This document shows positions 43,267 through 54,155 of a stretch of 64,000 nt of DNA, piece after piece. A program made the position numbers and the translations under genes. A model generated the notes under the pieces. It searched no databases. It was not told where the DNA came from and saw only the letters and a list, made by a program, of their open reading frames with translations. Within the stretch, counting starts at the first letter, position 1, and every line of letters begins with the position of its first letter. Origin of the DNA: an uncultured Lactobacillaceae bacterium (GTDB lineage: Bacteria > Bacillota > Bacilli > Lactobacillales > Lactobacillaceae); the NCBI GenBank assembly GCA_945273735.1, contig CALYPJ010000004.1:1-64000 (forward strand), given 5' to 3'.

Positions 43267-43290
43267 TGATTCTTATTCTTTTTTATTTTT

Positions 43291-43337
43291 GCCGCAAAAA
43301 AGTTATTTCCTAATTTATCAATCCTTTTAACTGCGGC
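43291..43337. repeat. Inverted repeat in the mreC upstream region
   Basis: GCCGC (43291-43295) / GCGGC (43333-43337), with T-run on the plus-strand side. Confidence 0.5.
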
Positions 43338-43459
43338 TCTTTTTTCACGTTAATTGGATCAAATAATAATAAATTAAGCTTAAATTTTCTAACCTTTAAA
43401 TTTAGTTTAGGCTGTTAAACTTATTATAAAAAAGTTGAGAAAAATGAAAATATTTTTTT

Positions 43460-43529
43460 AAAGTGCTAATTTTTAAAGTTATTCATAATGAAGTTTTAAA
43501 TTTTTTCACTAACTTTAATTCTGCACTTT
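43460..43529. repeat. Imperfect inverted repeat downstream of radC
   Basis: AAAGTGC..AAAGTTA matched to TAACTTTA..GCACTTT; possible terminator. Confidence 0.45.
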
Positions 43530-43610
43530 TTTTACCATTTTGTCATGCAATTAATAAAAAATTTATGCTTAATTAAAATATCTTAAGGTTAAACAACAAA
43601 AAATTACAAT

Positions 43611-44258
43611 TTACTTTAAAATATTCTCTTCACGAAGTGATAAATATTGAGCTGCACCAATAATTAGGTGATCATCGAAATGAATTCCCATTATCTTTGC
43701 CGCACGCTCCATCCGTTTAGTAAAAATTATATCAGCTTTTGACACTTTACAAGAACCGCTTGGATGATTATGTACCAAAATAAAACTATAAGCATGATTT
43801 TTAAGGGCATAACTTAATACTTCACGAGGAAAAGCTAGGCTTTTATCCAGTGAACCCTTAAACAGCAATACTCTTTGAATTAAATTTCTATTGATATCTA
43901 AGAAAAAACCCACTAAACATTCTTGATAAATATTTTCAAAGAATTTTAGTGAGATTTCTCCAACTTTGCTACTTGATGTAAATTCTCCAAATTTTAATTG
44001 GCAATTTTTGAAAGTACGATTACCCAATTCTACTGCAGCTAACAATTTAAAAATTATAATGTCAGAAAACGGTAGTTTACTTTTAAGCTGCTTAAAATCA
44101 AGAAAAATCAAATCTCTTAATCCAAAACCATCAGGAAATTTAGCTAAATCTAAACAATCTGGTGCGATGATCAGTGAGATTAAGTCTTTAGTTGGAACAA
44201 TGCTTGGTCCAAATTTTTCTATCAGTTCATAAATTTCAGCAATTTTAATTTCATCCAA
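43611..44258 (-). CDS. radC: RadC/JAB-domain protein
   Basis: 215 aa; LVHNHPSGSCKVSKAD JAMM motif; DHLIIG. Confidence 0.93.
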   Translation of the reverse strand: MDEIKIAEIYELIEKFGPSIVPTKDLISLIIAPDCLDLAKFPDGFGLRDLIFLDFKQLKSKLPFSDIIIFKLLAAVELGNRTFKNCQLKFGEFTSSSKVGEISLKFFENIYQECLVGFFLDINRNLIQRVLLFKGSLDKSLAFPREVLSYALKNHAYSFILVHNHPSGSCKVSKADIIFTKRMERAAKIMGIHFDDHLIIGAAQYLSLREENILK

Positions 44259-44309
44259 AAATCAGTAACTCCTTATGTAAGTTTATATAAGAAATTACGC
44301 AAAGTTATT

Positions 44310-46955
44310 TTAAATTTTTTTAATTGTCATGATTTGCTTTTCAGTTTCAATAATTTTTTCATTAACAACTGTCGCTTTTTGTTGCTGCTTTTTTACTTCA
44401 GTATCAGGGGCCTTAGCTAAAAATCCTGGATTATGAAGTTTTTTATTAATTTTTTGCAATTCTTTATTTAACTTATCTCGAGATTTATTTAATTTTTCTA
44501 ATTCAATATCTTTATCTACTAGTCCCGATAGTGGTATAAGAACTGCTCCACCTTTAATAATTACATTAGCTGCTAAAAAATCAACTTCTAAATCTTGCTT
44601 AATTATTAATTTTTGAGGATTAGTAAAACGTTCAATATATTGTCGATTAGTTTGTAAAAGTTCCAATAATTTTGGGTCATGTAAATTCAAATAAAGATCA
44701 ATCGGTTTACTCAAAGCTACATGGTATTCGCCGCGAATATTTCTTACCGCTTTAATGACTTCAATCAAGGAATTCATTGCTTTAATTGCTTCTTGATCTT
44801 CAAAACGTGAACTTGGTTGAGGGTATGATTCTTCCATTATCGAAACTTTTTTCTTATTTAACGATTGATAAAGTTTTTCTGTAACAAATGGAAGAATTGG
44901 ATGTAGCAACAATAAAATATGAAAAAGTACATAACTTAAATGCCACTTCTTAGCCTTTTTAATTTCAGCATCATTACCATACAGGCTTTCTTTAGCCATT
45001 TCAATATACCAATCACAAAAATCATTCCAAATGAATTCATATAATATACGACCAACTTCTCCAAACTCAAATTTTTCAAATAAATCATTAACTTTTTCAG
45101 TAACTTGATTTAAGCGAGCTAAAATAAAGCGATCGGAAAGATCTTGTGATAAATTTTCCGGTAAATTATAAATATTTTCATCACCATCTAAATTCATTAA
45201 AACAAAACGACTAGCATTCCAAATTTTATTAATAAAATTCCATGATGCATCCATTTTTTCAGTTTGATAACGAATATCTTGGCCAGGTGTTGATCCAGTA
45301 ATAAAGAACCACCTTAAAGAATCAGTACTATATTGGTCAATTACTTGCATTGGATCTAATCCGTTTCCCAAAGACTTACTCATCTTTCTTCCCTGTGAAT
45401 CTCTGATCAATCCATGTAATATTACATTCTTAAATGGTCTTTGCCCGGTAAACTCTAAACTTTGAAAAATCATGCGAGAAATCCAAAAGAAGATAAGATC
45501 ATATCCACTAACCAAAGTATCTACTGGAAAATACTTTTTATAATCTTTTGAATCTGTATCTGGCCAACCTAAAGTTGAAAAAGGCCATAATGCGGAAGAA
45601 AACCAAGTATCCAATACATCTGGATCTTGATCCCAATTTTCACTATCTTCGGGTGCCTTCATTCCAACATAAACTTTTCCGTCAGTTTTACGATACCAAA
45701 CTGGAATTCGATGTCCCCACCATAATTGCCTTGAAATAACCCAATCATGAACATTTCCCATCCACTGTAAAAAAGTCTGTTCATACTTAGGAGGATAGAA
45801 ATTAATTCGGTCATCTGTTGATTGATTAGCAATTGCTTGTTGAGCTAATTCTTTCATTCTAACGAACCATTGTGTTGAAAGTCTAGGCTCAATTTCAACA
45901 TCTGTGCGTTCAGAATGGCCAACATTATGAATTAATTCTTCTTTCTTTACAAAGTAACCGGCGTTTGTTAAATCATCAGTAATTAATTTACGAGCTTGAT
46001 AACGATCTAAACCCTGATATTTACCTGCAGCTTCATTCAGAGTAGCATCTTTATTCATAATATTTATAACTTTTAAGTGATGCCTTACACCTACTTCAAA
46101 GTCATTAGGATCATGGGCAGGAGTAATTTTTACAACTCCTGTACCATATGATGGGTCAACATATTCATCTGCAATAATTGGCAATTTTCGATTAAATATT
46201 GGTAAAACTAAATTTTTGCCAATGAAATTAAGATACCTTTTATCATTAGGATTAACAGCAACAGCTGTATCACCTGGAATAGTTTCAGGACGTGTAGTAG
46301 CAATTTGTAAAGAACCACTACCATCTTCTAAAGGATAATTAAAATAATAAAGATATCCTTTCTCTTCTTTATAGATAACTTCAATATCTGACAAAGCAGT
46401 TTGCGCTTTAGGATCCCAATTAATAATATATTTTTTTCGGTAAATTAGTCCCTTATTGTAAAGATCAATAAACACTTTTTTAACAGCATTAGAAAGTCCC
46501 TCATCGAGGGTAAAACGCTCTCGAGAATAGTCAAGTGATAATCCTAATTTAGCCCACTGCTCTTTTATTATTTTTGCAAAATCATCTTTCCATTTCCATA
46601 CTTCTTCAATAAATTTTTCTCGTCCTAAATCGTAACGAGAAATTCCCTTTTTTTGCAACATTGCTTCAACTTTAGCTTGAGTTGCAATTCCAGCATGATC
46701 CATTCCAGGTACCCATAAGGCATCAAATCCTTGCATTTTCTTTAATCTAATCAATATATCCTGCAAAGTGGTATCCCATGCATGACCAAGATGTAACTTT
46801 CCGGTAACATTTGGCGGCGGAATGACTATTGAATAACGTTTTTTCAATGTTCCTTTAGGTTTAAATTCGTCATGGTCTAACCACCATTGATAACGACCAT
46901 CCTCTACCATTTTGCCATCATATTTACTGGCAATTTCTGATTTTTTTTGATCCAT
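44310..46955 (-). CDS. valS: Valyl-tRNA synthetase
   Basis: 881 aa; [24 protein letters not shown]. Confidence 0.98.
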   Translation of the reverse strand: MDQKKSEIASKYDGKMVEDGRYQWWLDHDEFKPKGTLKKRYSIVIPPPNVTGKLHLGHAWDTTLQDILIRLKKMQGFDALWVPGMDHAGIATQAKVEAMLQKKGISRYDLGREKFIEEVWKWKDDFAKIIKEQWAKLGLSLDYSRERFTLDEGLSNAVKKVFIDLYNKGLIYRKKYIINWDPKAQTALSDIEVIYKEEKGYLYYFNYPLEDGSGSLQIATTRPETIPGDTAVAVNPNDKRYLNFIGKNLVLPIFNRKLPIIADEYVDPSYGTGVVKITPAHDPNDFEVGVRHHLKVINIMNKDATLNEAAGKYQGLDRYQARKLITDDLTNAGYFVKKEELIHNVGHSERTDVEIEPRLSTQWFVRMKELAQQAIANQSTDDRINFYPPKYEQTFLQWMGNVHDWVISRQLWWGHRIPVWYRKTDGKVYVGMKAPEDSENWDQDPDVLDTWFSSALWPFSTLGWPDTDSKDYKKYFPVDTLVSGYDLIFFWISRMIFQSLEFTGQRPFKNVILHGLIRDSQGRKMSKSLGNGLDPMQVIDQYSTDSLRWFFITGSTPGQDIRYQTEKMDASWNFINKIWNASRFVLMNLDGDENIYNLPENLSQDLSDRFILARLNQVTEKVNDLFEKFEFGEVGRILYEFIWNDFCDWYIEMAKESLYGNDAEIKKAKKWHLSYVLFHILLLLHPILPFVTEKLYQSLNKKKVSIMEESYPQPSSRFEDQEAIKAMNSLIEVIKAVRNIRGEYHVALSKPIDLYLNLHDPKLLELLQTNRQYIERFTNPQKLIIKQDLEVDFLAANVIIKGGAVLIPLSGLVDKDIELEKLNKSRDKLNKELQKINKKLHNPGFLAKAPDTEVKKQQQKATVVNEKIIETEKQIMTIKKI

Positions 46956-46977
46956 ATTTTCACCTTTTCTGAAAAAT

Positions 46978-48198
46978 TTACAATAAACTTAAAATTTGAG
47001 GTTTCTCTTTGGTAAGGTAATTTTGATCAGCTTTTATACTAGTAATTTCAAGTTGATTTAATGATTCTGTCATTAATTGTTCAACATCAATTAATTTTTC
47101 ATATTCGCGAGCTTTAATCAAATGTGGCTTAGTTTTGGGTTGAGGCGGCGCAAAAATTGTACAACAATCTTCAAAAGGCATAATTGAAAGATTGAAAGTA
47201 TCAATTTTTTTAGCTAAAGCAATAATCTCGTTTTTGTCACAAGAAACTAAAGGACGTAATACTGGTGTTGATGTTACATCATTAATTGCCATCATACTTT
47301 CTAAAGTCTGTGAAGCTACTTGACCCACAGATTCTCCAGTAACAATTGCTAAACCATGTCTTTGGGCCCGAATCTTATCTGCTAATCTTAACATCAAACG
47401 TCGCTGGACTGTCATCAAATAGCCTTCAGGAACTTTAACTTTAATTTGTTCCTGAATTTTAGCAAAGGGAACGGCAATAAACTGAATTGAAGAATTACCC
47501 GTATAAGGAATTAATTTTTTAGTTAACTCCTTACTTTTTGCTAAAGCCTGAGGAGATGTATAAGGGGGAGAAAAGAAATGCACCATTTCGATACGCATAC
47601 CTCTTTTTAAAGCCAAATAAGCAGCAACCGGAGAGTCAATCCCTCCTGAAAGCATTACTTGAACTTTCCCAGCAGTTCCAGCCGGCATACCATGAGCTCC
47701 AGGAATTACGTTATCATAAAGATAAACAGCATCTTTTCTAATTTCAATAGTTAATTCAAAGTCTGGCTGATGTACATCTACTTTTAAACTAGGACAATTT
47801 TCTAAAATCAAATCGCCGATTAAATTATTTAAAGCAAATGTACCAATAGAAAAATTTTTATTAATTCTCTTGGTTTTCACTTTAAAGGTCTTTGAGTAAG
47901 GTACTGCCTGCTGTGCTAAAAAAAGACTTGCTTTTTTTATTTTTTCAATAGCTAAGTCTACCCTTATTACTTTACAAATGCTTTGAATTCCAAAAATTGT
48001 TTGCAGTTTTTTTATAATTGGTTGTGGATCTTCCCCATTAAGCAAAATATGTAAATGATCCCGACCAGCCTTTATAGTAATTGGAAACTTTATTAATTTT
48101 TTCTTGATATCAATTCTCAAATGCTCAATAAATTGCCGGCGATTTTTTCCCTTAGTTGAAAGCTCACCATAGCGAACCATTAATTCATTATATTCCAT
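46978..48198 (-). CDS. thiI: tRNA 4-thiouridine synthase ThiI
   Basis: 406 aa; THUMP domain; [19 protein letters not shown]; no C-terminal rhodanese domain. Confidence 0.96.
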   Translation of the reverse strand: MEYNELMVRYGELSTKGKNRRQFIEHLRIDIKKKLIKFPITIKAGRDHLHILLNGEDPQPIIKKLQTIFGIQSICKVIRVDLAIEKIKKASLFLAQQAVPYSKTFKVKTKRINKNFSIGTFALNNLIGDLILENCPSLKVDVHQPDFELTIEIRKDAVYLYDNVIPGAHGMPAGTAGKVQVMLSGGIDSPVAAYLALKRGMRIEMVHFFSPPYTSPQALAKSKELTKKLIPYTGNSSIQFIAVPFAKIQEQIKVKVPEGYLMTVQRRLMLRLADKIRAQRHGLAIVTGESVGQVASQTLESMMAINDVTSTPVLRPLVSCDKNEIIALAKKIDTFNLSIMPFEDCCTIFAPPQPKTKPHLIKAREYEKLIDVEQLMTESLNQLEITSIKADQNYLTKEKPQILSLL

Positions 48199-49343
48199 TA
48201 AATAAATACCTTCAGTTTATCTTTCATCTTTTCTAGTTGATTCACAAAATTTTTCATTTCGGAAATGTCATTCTGTGGTCCTAAACTAACTCTTAATTCT
48301 CCCTTAATGACTTCATCAGGTTCTTTCATTGCCATTAAAACATGAGATGGTTGATTTCTGTTTGACGCACAAGCACTAGTTGTAGAAATAAAAGTTCCTT
48401 GAGCTTCCAAGTAGTGAATTACCGTTTCCCCTTTTACCCCAATTAAAGCAAATGAAATAATTGATGGTGTATAAATTTTTGAATTTTTGGAAATAACATA
48501 AAAGTCAGGATCTTTATCCAAAAAATTCAATAAAATATTTTTCATTTCAATATATTTTTTTTGACATTGATTAATATTATCAAAACTTAATCGTAAAGCT
48601 TTAGCCATTGCAGCTATAGCAGGAATATTTTCCGTTCCTCCACGTAAACCATTTTCTTGTCCTCCACCGGCTATTAAAGGATCAAAATGTCGATTAGGAT
48701 GATAGATGACAAACCCAACTCCTCTTGGCCCACGAAATTTATGACCTGAAAAGCTTAAAAAGTCAATTCGATCATTTAAATAAATTGATTCTAACTGTTT
48801 TCCTATTGCTTGAACTGCATCTACATGAAAAACAATTTGGGGATATTTTTGCAAAATATCTGATAATTCATCCAAAGGTTGAATTGCACCAGTCTCATTA
48901 TTAACAGCCATAATCGATACTAAAATAGTATCATTACGAATTGCGTTACTAAGAGTTTCTGGCCTGATTTGACCATTTTTATCTGGAGATAGATAAGTTA
49001 CTTCAAATCCTTCTTTTTCAAGTTGCTTTGCTGCATTTAATACAGCAGCATGTTCAATTGCACTGACAATAATGTGATGACCACTGAACTTTCGATTATG
49101 AGCAACACCTTTAATTATAAGATTATCACCTTCAGATCCACCACTAGTAAAAAGTACTTCCCGATTTTTAAGATTTAAGATATCTTTAATTTGTTGGCGA
49201 GATAATTCTAAAACTTCAGTTGCTTTACGTCCTAATTGATGTAAACTTGAAGGATTTCCTGGATAATTTTGTGAAACTTTAACAAAAGTATCCAAAACTC
49301 GAGGATCAATTGGAGTAGTTGCACTATTATCAAAATAAATCAT
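48198..49343 (-). CDS. nifS: Cysteine desulfurase, NifS/IscS type partnered with ThiI
   Basis: 381 aa; SGHKFRGPRGVGF; TTSACASN; adjacent to thiI. Confidence 0.95.
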   Translation of the reverse strand: MIYFDNSATTPIDPRVLDTFVKVSQNYPGNPSSLHQLGRKATEVLELSRQQIKDILNLKNREVLFTSGGSEGDNLIIKGVAHNRKFSGHHIIVSAIEHAAVLNAAKQLEKEGFEVTYLSPDKNGQIRPETLSNAIRNDTILVSIMAVNNETGAIQPLDELSDILQKYPQIVFHVDAVQAIGKQLESIYLNDRIDFLSFSGHKFRGPRGVGFVIYHPNRHFDPLIAGGGQENGLRGGTENIPAIAAMAKALRLSFDNINQCQKKYIEMKNILLNFLDKDPDFYVISKNSKIYTPSIISFALIGVKGETVIHYLEAQGTFISTTSACASNRNQPSHVLMAMKEPDEVIKGELRVSLGPQNDISEMKNFVNQLEKMKDKLKVFI

Positions 49344-51088
49344 AAATTCTTTTCATTCGGCTCCATTTCATTTAATTTTAAATTTAACTGATCATGATCA
49401 TCATAATTATCTATAATTTCTTGAAAAGCTCCTGGCTTAATTAGCTCTAATTCTTTAGCTAAAATATTCATTGAAGCTTCATAATCATATTTTTTTGAAT
49501 AAATTTGTTTAGCTTGGTTAATTTTAGTAGTTACTTCTGGTCGTTTAGATTGATGTTGAATTACATTTTGAATCAAAATTTCCGTTAATCGAGAATTTTT
49601 AACGATTTCATTCGTGCGATCTGCTAAAGATAGTAAATCTTCTTGCAGCATATTCGCAACCTTTTTAATATCAGTTAGATTAATCTTATCAGTTTGCAAA
49701 AGGTTATGAAATTTTTTTAGCTCATTATTTACTACTAAATAAAATTCTTGATAATCTTGAGGCACTCCTGGTAAATTCTCTTTTTCAACGTATCTAACAA
49801 TAACCTTTAAAGCTGACTCATCTACTAATAGATCCTTTTTGTAAACAGATAAATCCTGATAATCTTGAGCGACTAAATTTGCAATTTTTACTTGATTTTT
49901 TTCAATTTCAGTTAATTCTTTTCGATACAATTCAAAGTTTCGATTAATTACACTAAAAACTGCTTCTTTATCAAAAACCTTTTGCATGTCACGATTATAG
50001 TTCAAACGAATATCTTCAATTTGAATTTCAAACTTAGTTACTTTTTTGAGTTCTTCATCTGGAATTACAAAAACATTTGCACAATGATATACTGTATCCC
50101 TTAACGAACGATTTTGCCTCTCTGCATGAACAATAAATTGATAAAGTTCAGTTTTATCACGTTGAACTTGCCGCCGAGAATTATATTCACGCTGTAAAAT
50201 GGTATATAACTTTTTAATTTTTTTCGAAATTTTAGCACAATTCTGTTGAATGTCAGTTACAGCTGCCTGGTTTAAAAGTTCAATTGTTTGATTAAGAGAA
50301 TTTTGCAAATCTAAAAGTTGATCATCAAAATCATCATCAATAAAACAATACCCTAAATTTTTAAATTTGACATAAGTAGTTTTAATTTCATCAATCTGTT
50401 CCGGAAAGCTTTTATTTAAAAGTTCATATAAATCGGCAATTTCTTGCATATCGTGATTTAAATCTTCAGTTTCTTTTTTTACAACTGTAAATTGAACTTT
50501 CGCTTTTGCATAATCACCACTTAAATAAACCTGTTGCACTTGATCATAATTTTCATCAATTCTTGCCAATCGGTGTTCTAAATTATCTTGAGCCGGACCA
50601 TAAGCGTAGCCTTGTGAGAGAATCTTTCTTTTTACCGTGCTCAAATCGTCATTAATTTGACTCATCAATTCTTTATCCTGATTTTGCACGTTTTGAATTT
50701 GAGATAAAGCAGATTGAATTTTAGTTAATAAATCTTGAGCTTCTTTAATCCTTTTTTCTAATTCTGCAATTTTGCGACGACTCTGAAAAAATTGAAATTT
50801 ATTATTTGAATCTTCTGCTTCAAAAAAGAAAGTTTCTAGATCAACTAATTTTCGATTCTTTAAATGATTGTACTCCTGCTGCAAACGGTTTAAACTAGCT
50901 AAACTCTCTCCAGTAGGATTTTCTTGTTCAAGTTTAGTAAATTCTTCATCAAGATGGTGATCCAATAAATGATTCTTTTCTTGATCTAACGCTTCAATTT
51001 TTAAATTAACTCGTCGTTGATAAAAAATCACTCCTAGCCAAACTAAGAGGATAAAGATAAAAACGATAAAAACAATGATCCACCACAT
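49340..51088 (-). CDS. ezrA: Septation ring formation regulator EzrA
   Basis: 582 aa; N-terminal TM followed by spectrin-like coiled coil; adjacent to nifS-thiI. Confidence 0.9.
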   Translation of the reverse strand: MWWIIVFIVFIFILLVWLGVIFYQRRVNLKIEALDQEKNHLLDHHLDEEFTKLEQENPTGESLASLNRLQQEYNHLKNRKLVDLETFFFEAEDSNNKFQFFQSRRKIAELEKRIKEAQDLLTKIQSALSQIQNVQNQDKELMSQINDDLSTVKRKILSQGYAYGPAQDNLEHRLARIDENYDQVQQVYLSGDYAKAKVQFTVVKKETEDLNHDMQEIADLYELLNKSFPEQIDEIKTTYVKFKNLGYCFIDDDFDDQLLDLQNSLNQTIELLNQAAVTDIQQNCAKISKKIKKLYTILQREYNSRRQVQRDKTELYQFIVHAERQNRSLRDTVYHCANVFVIPDEELKKVTKFEIQIEDIRLNYNRDMQKVFDKEAVFSVINRNFELYRKELTEIEKNQVKIANLVAQDYQDLSVYKKDLLVDESALKVIVRYVEKENLPGVPQDYQEFYLVVNNELKKFHNLLQTDKINLTDIKKVANMLQEDLLSLADRTNEIVKNSRLTEILIQNVIQHQSKRPEVTTKINQAKQIYSKKYDYEASMNILAKELELIKPGAFQEIIDNYDDHDQLNLKLNEMEPNEKNL

Positions 51089-51161
51089 AGTATATTAAAG
51101 CCTCTCTTAATATGATAAATTATACCAAATTACTACCACGATAAAAAATTTTATTCATAAA

Positions 51162-51190
51162 TTGACTGTATGACACAAATCAAGTAAAAT
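51162..51190 (+). promoter_or_regulatory. Promoter of rpsD
   Basis: TTGACT (51162-51167), 17 bp, TAAAAT (51185-51190). Confidence 0.75.
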
Positions 51191-51196
51191 ATTCCA

Positions 51197-51355
51197 CTGT
51201 GTAGAATAGCAGCAATCATCTGATCGGACGTCAACAATTTACACATTTATTTAAAGGAATGAGTAACTTTGCTGCTAAAGTGAAAATTAGGATAAATTGT
51301 ACGAGATTGAGATGGTAGTTATTTTACTCCAAGACAAATAAATTGGAGGAACAAA
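51197..51355 (+). promoter_or_regulatory. Structured rpsD 5' leader, probable S4 autoregulatory element
   Basis: About 160-nt leader; AGCAGCAA (51208-51215) pairs with TTGCTGCT (51269-51276). Confidence 0.6.
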
Positions 51356-51970
51356 ATGTCTCGAAATATTAAACCAGTTTGGAAACAATCAAGAAGACTG
51401 GGTTACTCTTTACTTGGTACAGGTAAAGAATTACAGCGCAAGCCTTATGCTCCTGGTGATCATGGACGAAATAATCGCTCTAAGCCGTCAGAATATGCAA
51501 CTCAACTTAGAGAGAAACAAAAGGTTCGTTTAATGTACGGTTTAAACGAACGACAATTTCAAAACTTGTTTGTTCGTGCTGGCAAAATTAAAAGTGAATA
51601 CACTCATGGTGAAAATCTTTTAAACTTGTTAGAATCTAGGCTAGACAATTTAGTCTATAAAATGGGATTTGCTTTAACTAGAAAGCAAGCTCGCCAAATG
51701 GTAAACCATGGACATGTAATAGTAGATGGTAAAAGAGTTGATATCCCATCATACATAGTAAAACCTGGTCAAGTTATTAGTTTAAAAGAAAAATCTAAAA
51801 ATTTGGATATAGTAAAAACTGCAATTGACAGTACTGTTAGCCGCCCTAATTATGTAACTTTTGATGATAAAAAGTTAGAAGGTACCTTTGTTAGAGAACC
51901 AGTACGTGATGAATTAGATCCTGATATTGATGAACAGTTAATTGTTGAGTACTATAATAAGCGACTTTAA
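51356..51970 (+). CDS. rpsD: 30S ribosomal protein S4
   Basis: 204 aa; [30 protein letters not shown]4 domain. Confidence 0.99.
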   Translation: MSRNIKPVWKQSRRLGYSLLGTGKELQRKPYAPGDHGRNNRSKPSEYATQLREKQKVRLMYGLNERQFQNLFVRAGKIKSEYTHGENLLNLLESRLDNLVYKMGFALTRKQARQMVNHGHVIVDGKRVDIPSYIVKPGQVISLKEKSKNLDIVKTAIDSTVSRPNYVTFDDKKLEGTFVREPVRDELDPDIDEQLIVEYYNKRL

Positions 51971-51980
51971 TCTTTTTCTA

Positions 51981-52009
51981 TTGTTGAATAATAGTATTTG
52001 TGCTATATT
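51981..52009 (+). promoter_or_regulatory. Promoter of the 6S RNA candidate
   Basis: TTGTTG (51981-51986), 17 bp, extended -10 TGcTATATT (52001-52009). Confidence 0.7.
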
Positions 52010-52015
52010 GATAAT

Positions 52016-52232
52016 AATCCCTAATGTTCGAACTGAGTCAAACATTGTGTTGACCGACAACCATTGATTATTGGGAATGAATCGCATTTGTTAAGATAGG
52101 CCTGGCACAAAGGTAATTAAAGCAAATGAAAATAGTTCCCACTTATTTTAATCGCGGGATCAACCAAATCAACTCAGTGAACGGCATCAAGAGAGATTAA
52201 TAAACTGGAAAATTCCAGTTTATTTTTTTAAG
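52016..52232 (+). ncRNA. ssrS: Probable 6S RNA (SsrS/BsrA)
   Basis: Own promoter and terminator; ends pair (ccctaatgttcgaactgagt with actcagtgaacggcatcaagag); nested pairs tgggaa/ttccca and gcatttg/caaatg give a long rod; no ORF. Confidence 0.7.
52202..52230 (+). terminator. Terminator of the 6S RNA candidate
   Basis: AAACTGGAA-aa-TTCCAGTTT followed by ATTTTTTT. Confidence 0.88.
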
Positions 52233-52242
52233 GTTAACTATT

Positions 52243-52500
52243 ATGATAAAAATATTATTTAGTATTTATGCGATTTTAATAAGTTTATGCGGTATATTCA
52301 TAACTATCAAGCGTAACTTTTTACAATTATCACTGTATCAAGTTCTTTCATATATTTTATCTATTGCAGTTATCGTTATAATTACCATTTGTGCAGTTAT
52401 TACCGAAAATGCGTGGTTAGAATTTTTTTCACTAATTTTTGGTGTAATCATAACTTTTACTATCAATCGAATTTTAATTAAATCTATGAAAAACAAATAA
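52243..52500 (+). CDS. Small hydrophobic membrane protein, unknown function
   Basis: 85 aa, three hydrophobic segments. Confidence 0.65.
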   Translation: MIKILFSIYAILISLCGIFITIKRNFLQLSLYQVLSYILSIAVIVIITICAVITENAWLEFFSLIFGVIITFTINRILIKSMKNK

Positions 52501-52542
52501 ACACTTTTTATAAATTAAGCTATCTTTTTACTTCAAAAAAAT

Positions 52543-52992
52543 ATGACAATTTTCGAAAGGGAAAAAATGGTTTATCAAAATATCCTAACAGCATTTGATG
52601 GTTCTAAACTATCTTTTTTAGCCTTTGAAAAAGCTATTAATCTTGCAAAAAAAACAAAAGCTAATTTAGATATAATTGCAGTGATTGATAATCAACTTTT
52701 AAAAGATGTATCAAGTTTTGATACCGATGCCTTGCACCGAATAACTGATGGAGTTAAAAATCAAATAAGTTCTTTAGTTGAAAAAGCGAAGGAAAAAAAT
52801 ATCGTAACAAATAAATATATAGAATTAGGAAATCCTAAAATAATTATTAGTCAAGACCGCTTCGCTAATCCTCACGATTTAATTGTTATGGGTGCTACAG
52901 GGATGAGCAAAGTTGAAAAATTATTTGTTGGTTCTGTAACTGAATATGTTGTACAACATTCCAGCTGTAATTGCTTAATAGTAAAAAAATAA
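52543..52992 (+). CDS. Universal stress protein family
   Basis: 149 aa, likely starting at the ATG at 52567; ILTAFDGSKLS; VMGATGMSKVEKLFVGSVTEYVVQHSSCNCLIVK. Confidence 0.93.
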   Translation: MTIFEREKMVYQNILTAFDGSKLSFLAFEKAINLAKKTKANLDIIAVIDNQLLKDVSSFDTDALHRITDGVKNQISSLVEKAKEKNIVTNKYIELGNPKIIISQDRFANPHDLIVMGATGMSKVEKLFVGSVTEYVVQHSSCNCLIVKK

Positions 52993-53004
52993 CCTAAACT
53001 ACAA

Positions 53005-53055
53005 AACAAAAAAGAATTCAAATTTTATATAGAAAAAAATTTGAATTCTTTTTTT
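53005..53055. terminator. Bidirectional terminator between usp and ilvE
   Basis: AAAGAATTCAAATTT (53011-53025) / AAATTTGAATTCTTT (53037-53051), perfect 15-bp stem with A- and T-tracts. Confidence 0.88.
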
Positions 53056-53064
53056 ATAATTGTT

Positions 53065-54126
53065 TTATTTGCCTAAATCAATAACCCATCCTTCCGGTCC
53101 AGTTTCAGTACCAAATTGAATTCCGGTTAAACGATTATAGAGTTTTAGTGTAATCGGACCGGGTTCAGTTTCAGAATAAAAAACGTGCTTTTCCCCTTGA
53201 TTGGTAATAGATCCAACCGGAGAAATTACTGCAGCAGTACCCATTGCTCCTGCTTCTGCAAATAAATCAAGATCATTAATTGAAATTTGAACTTGTGCAG
53301 GTTTCAAGCCCATTTCTTTCGATAAATCTAAAACTGATAGCTTAGTAATAGAAGGTAAAATTGATGGTGATTTAGGAGTTAAGAATTGTCCAAGTTTAGT
53401 AATTCCAAAAAAATTAGCAGATCCTAGTTCTTCAATATACTCATGATGAATTGGATCAAGATATACTACGTCAGAATAACCAGTTTCATGAGCTTTTGAT
53501 CCTGGTAATAAACTAGCAGCATAATTTCCACCTACTTTAGCTCGCCCAGTTCCACCATGAGCTGCTCGGTCATACTGTGACGTTACAAAAGCTGTGGGTG
53601 TTAGCCCTCCTTTAAAATATGGCCCAACTGGAGTAGCATAAATATTCAACATATATTCTTTACCTGGTTGTACACCAACAACCGAGTCAATTGCAATCAT
53701 CAAAGGCCTTAAGTAAAGTGTTGCTCCTGTACCATAAGGCGGGACAAATTCTTTATTTGCTAAAACCACTTGCTTAATTGCTTCAACAAAACGATCTACT
53801 GGAAATTCCGGCATTAATAAACGTTTAGCTGAACGGTTCATCCGTTTTCCATTTTCATTAGGTCGAAAAAGGTTAATTCCACCGTCGGGACGACGATAAG
53901 CCTTTAATCCTTCAAAAACTTGTTGTCCATAATGAATTGAAGGTGAAGCTTCTGATAAAGAAATTTGAGAATCAGTGACTAATTTACCCTCTTCCCACCT
54001 TCCGTTACGGTAAAACGTACGAAACCTAAATGGTAAATCATGATATGAAAAATCTAGATTAGCCCAATCAAAATCTGTTGGTTTAGCTTTACTCACTAAA
54101 TTAAATCCCCCTTTATTTTTAAACAT
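53065..54126 (-). CDS. ilvE: Branched-chain amino acid aminotransferase
   Basis: 353 aa; HYGQQVFEGLKAYR; GGNYAASLLPGSKAHETGYSDVVYLD. Confidence 0.96.
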   Translation of the reverse strand: MFKNKGGFNLVSKAKPTDFDWANLDFSYHDLPFRFRTFYRNGRWEEGKLVTDSQISLSEASPSIHYGQQVFEGLKAYRRPDGGINLFRPNENGKRMNRSAKRLLMPEFPVDRFVEAIKQVVLANKEFVPPYGTGATLYLRPLMIAIDSVVGVQPGKEYMLNIYATPVGPYFKGGLTPTAFVTSQYDRAAHGGTGRAKVGGNYAASLLPGSKAHETGYSDVVYLDPIHHEYIEELGSANFFGITKLGQFLTPKSPSILPSITKLSVLDLSKEMGLKPAQVQISINDLDLFAEAGAMGTAAVISPVGSITNQGEKHVFYSETEPGPITLKLYNRLTGIQFGTETGPEGWVIDLGK

Positions 54127-54155
54127 TTTTCTGCATAAAAGTAATTTTATTACAA

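Noticed and set aside
44258-48220. T-box leader for valS (and similarly lysS)
   Set aside because: Upstream gaps are too short and lack a T-box-like sequence.
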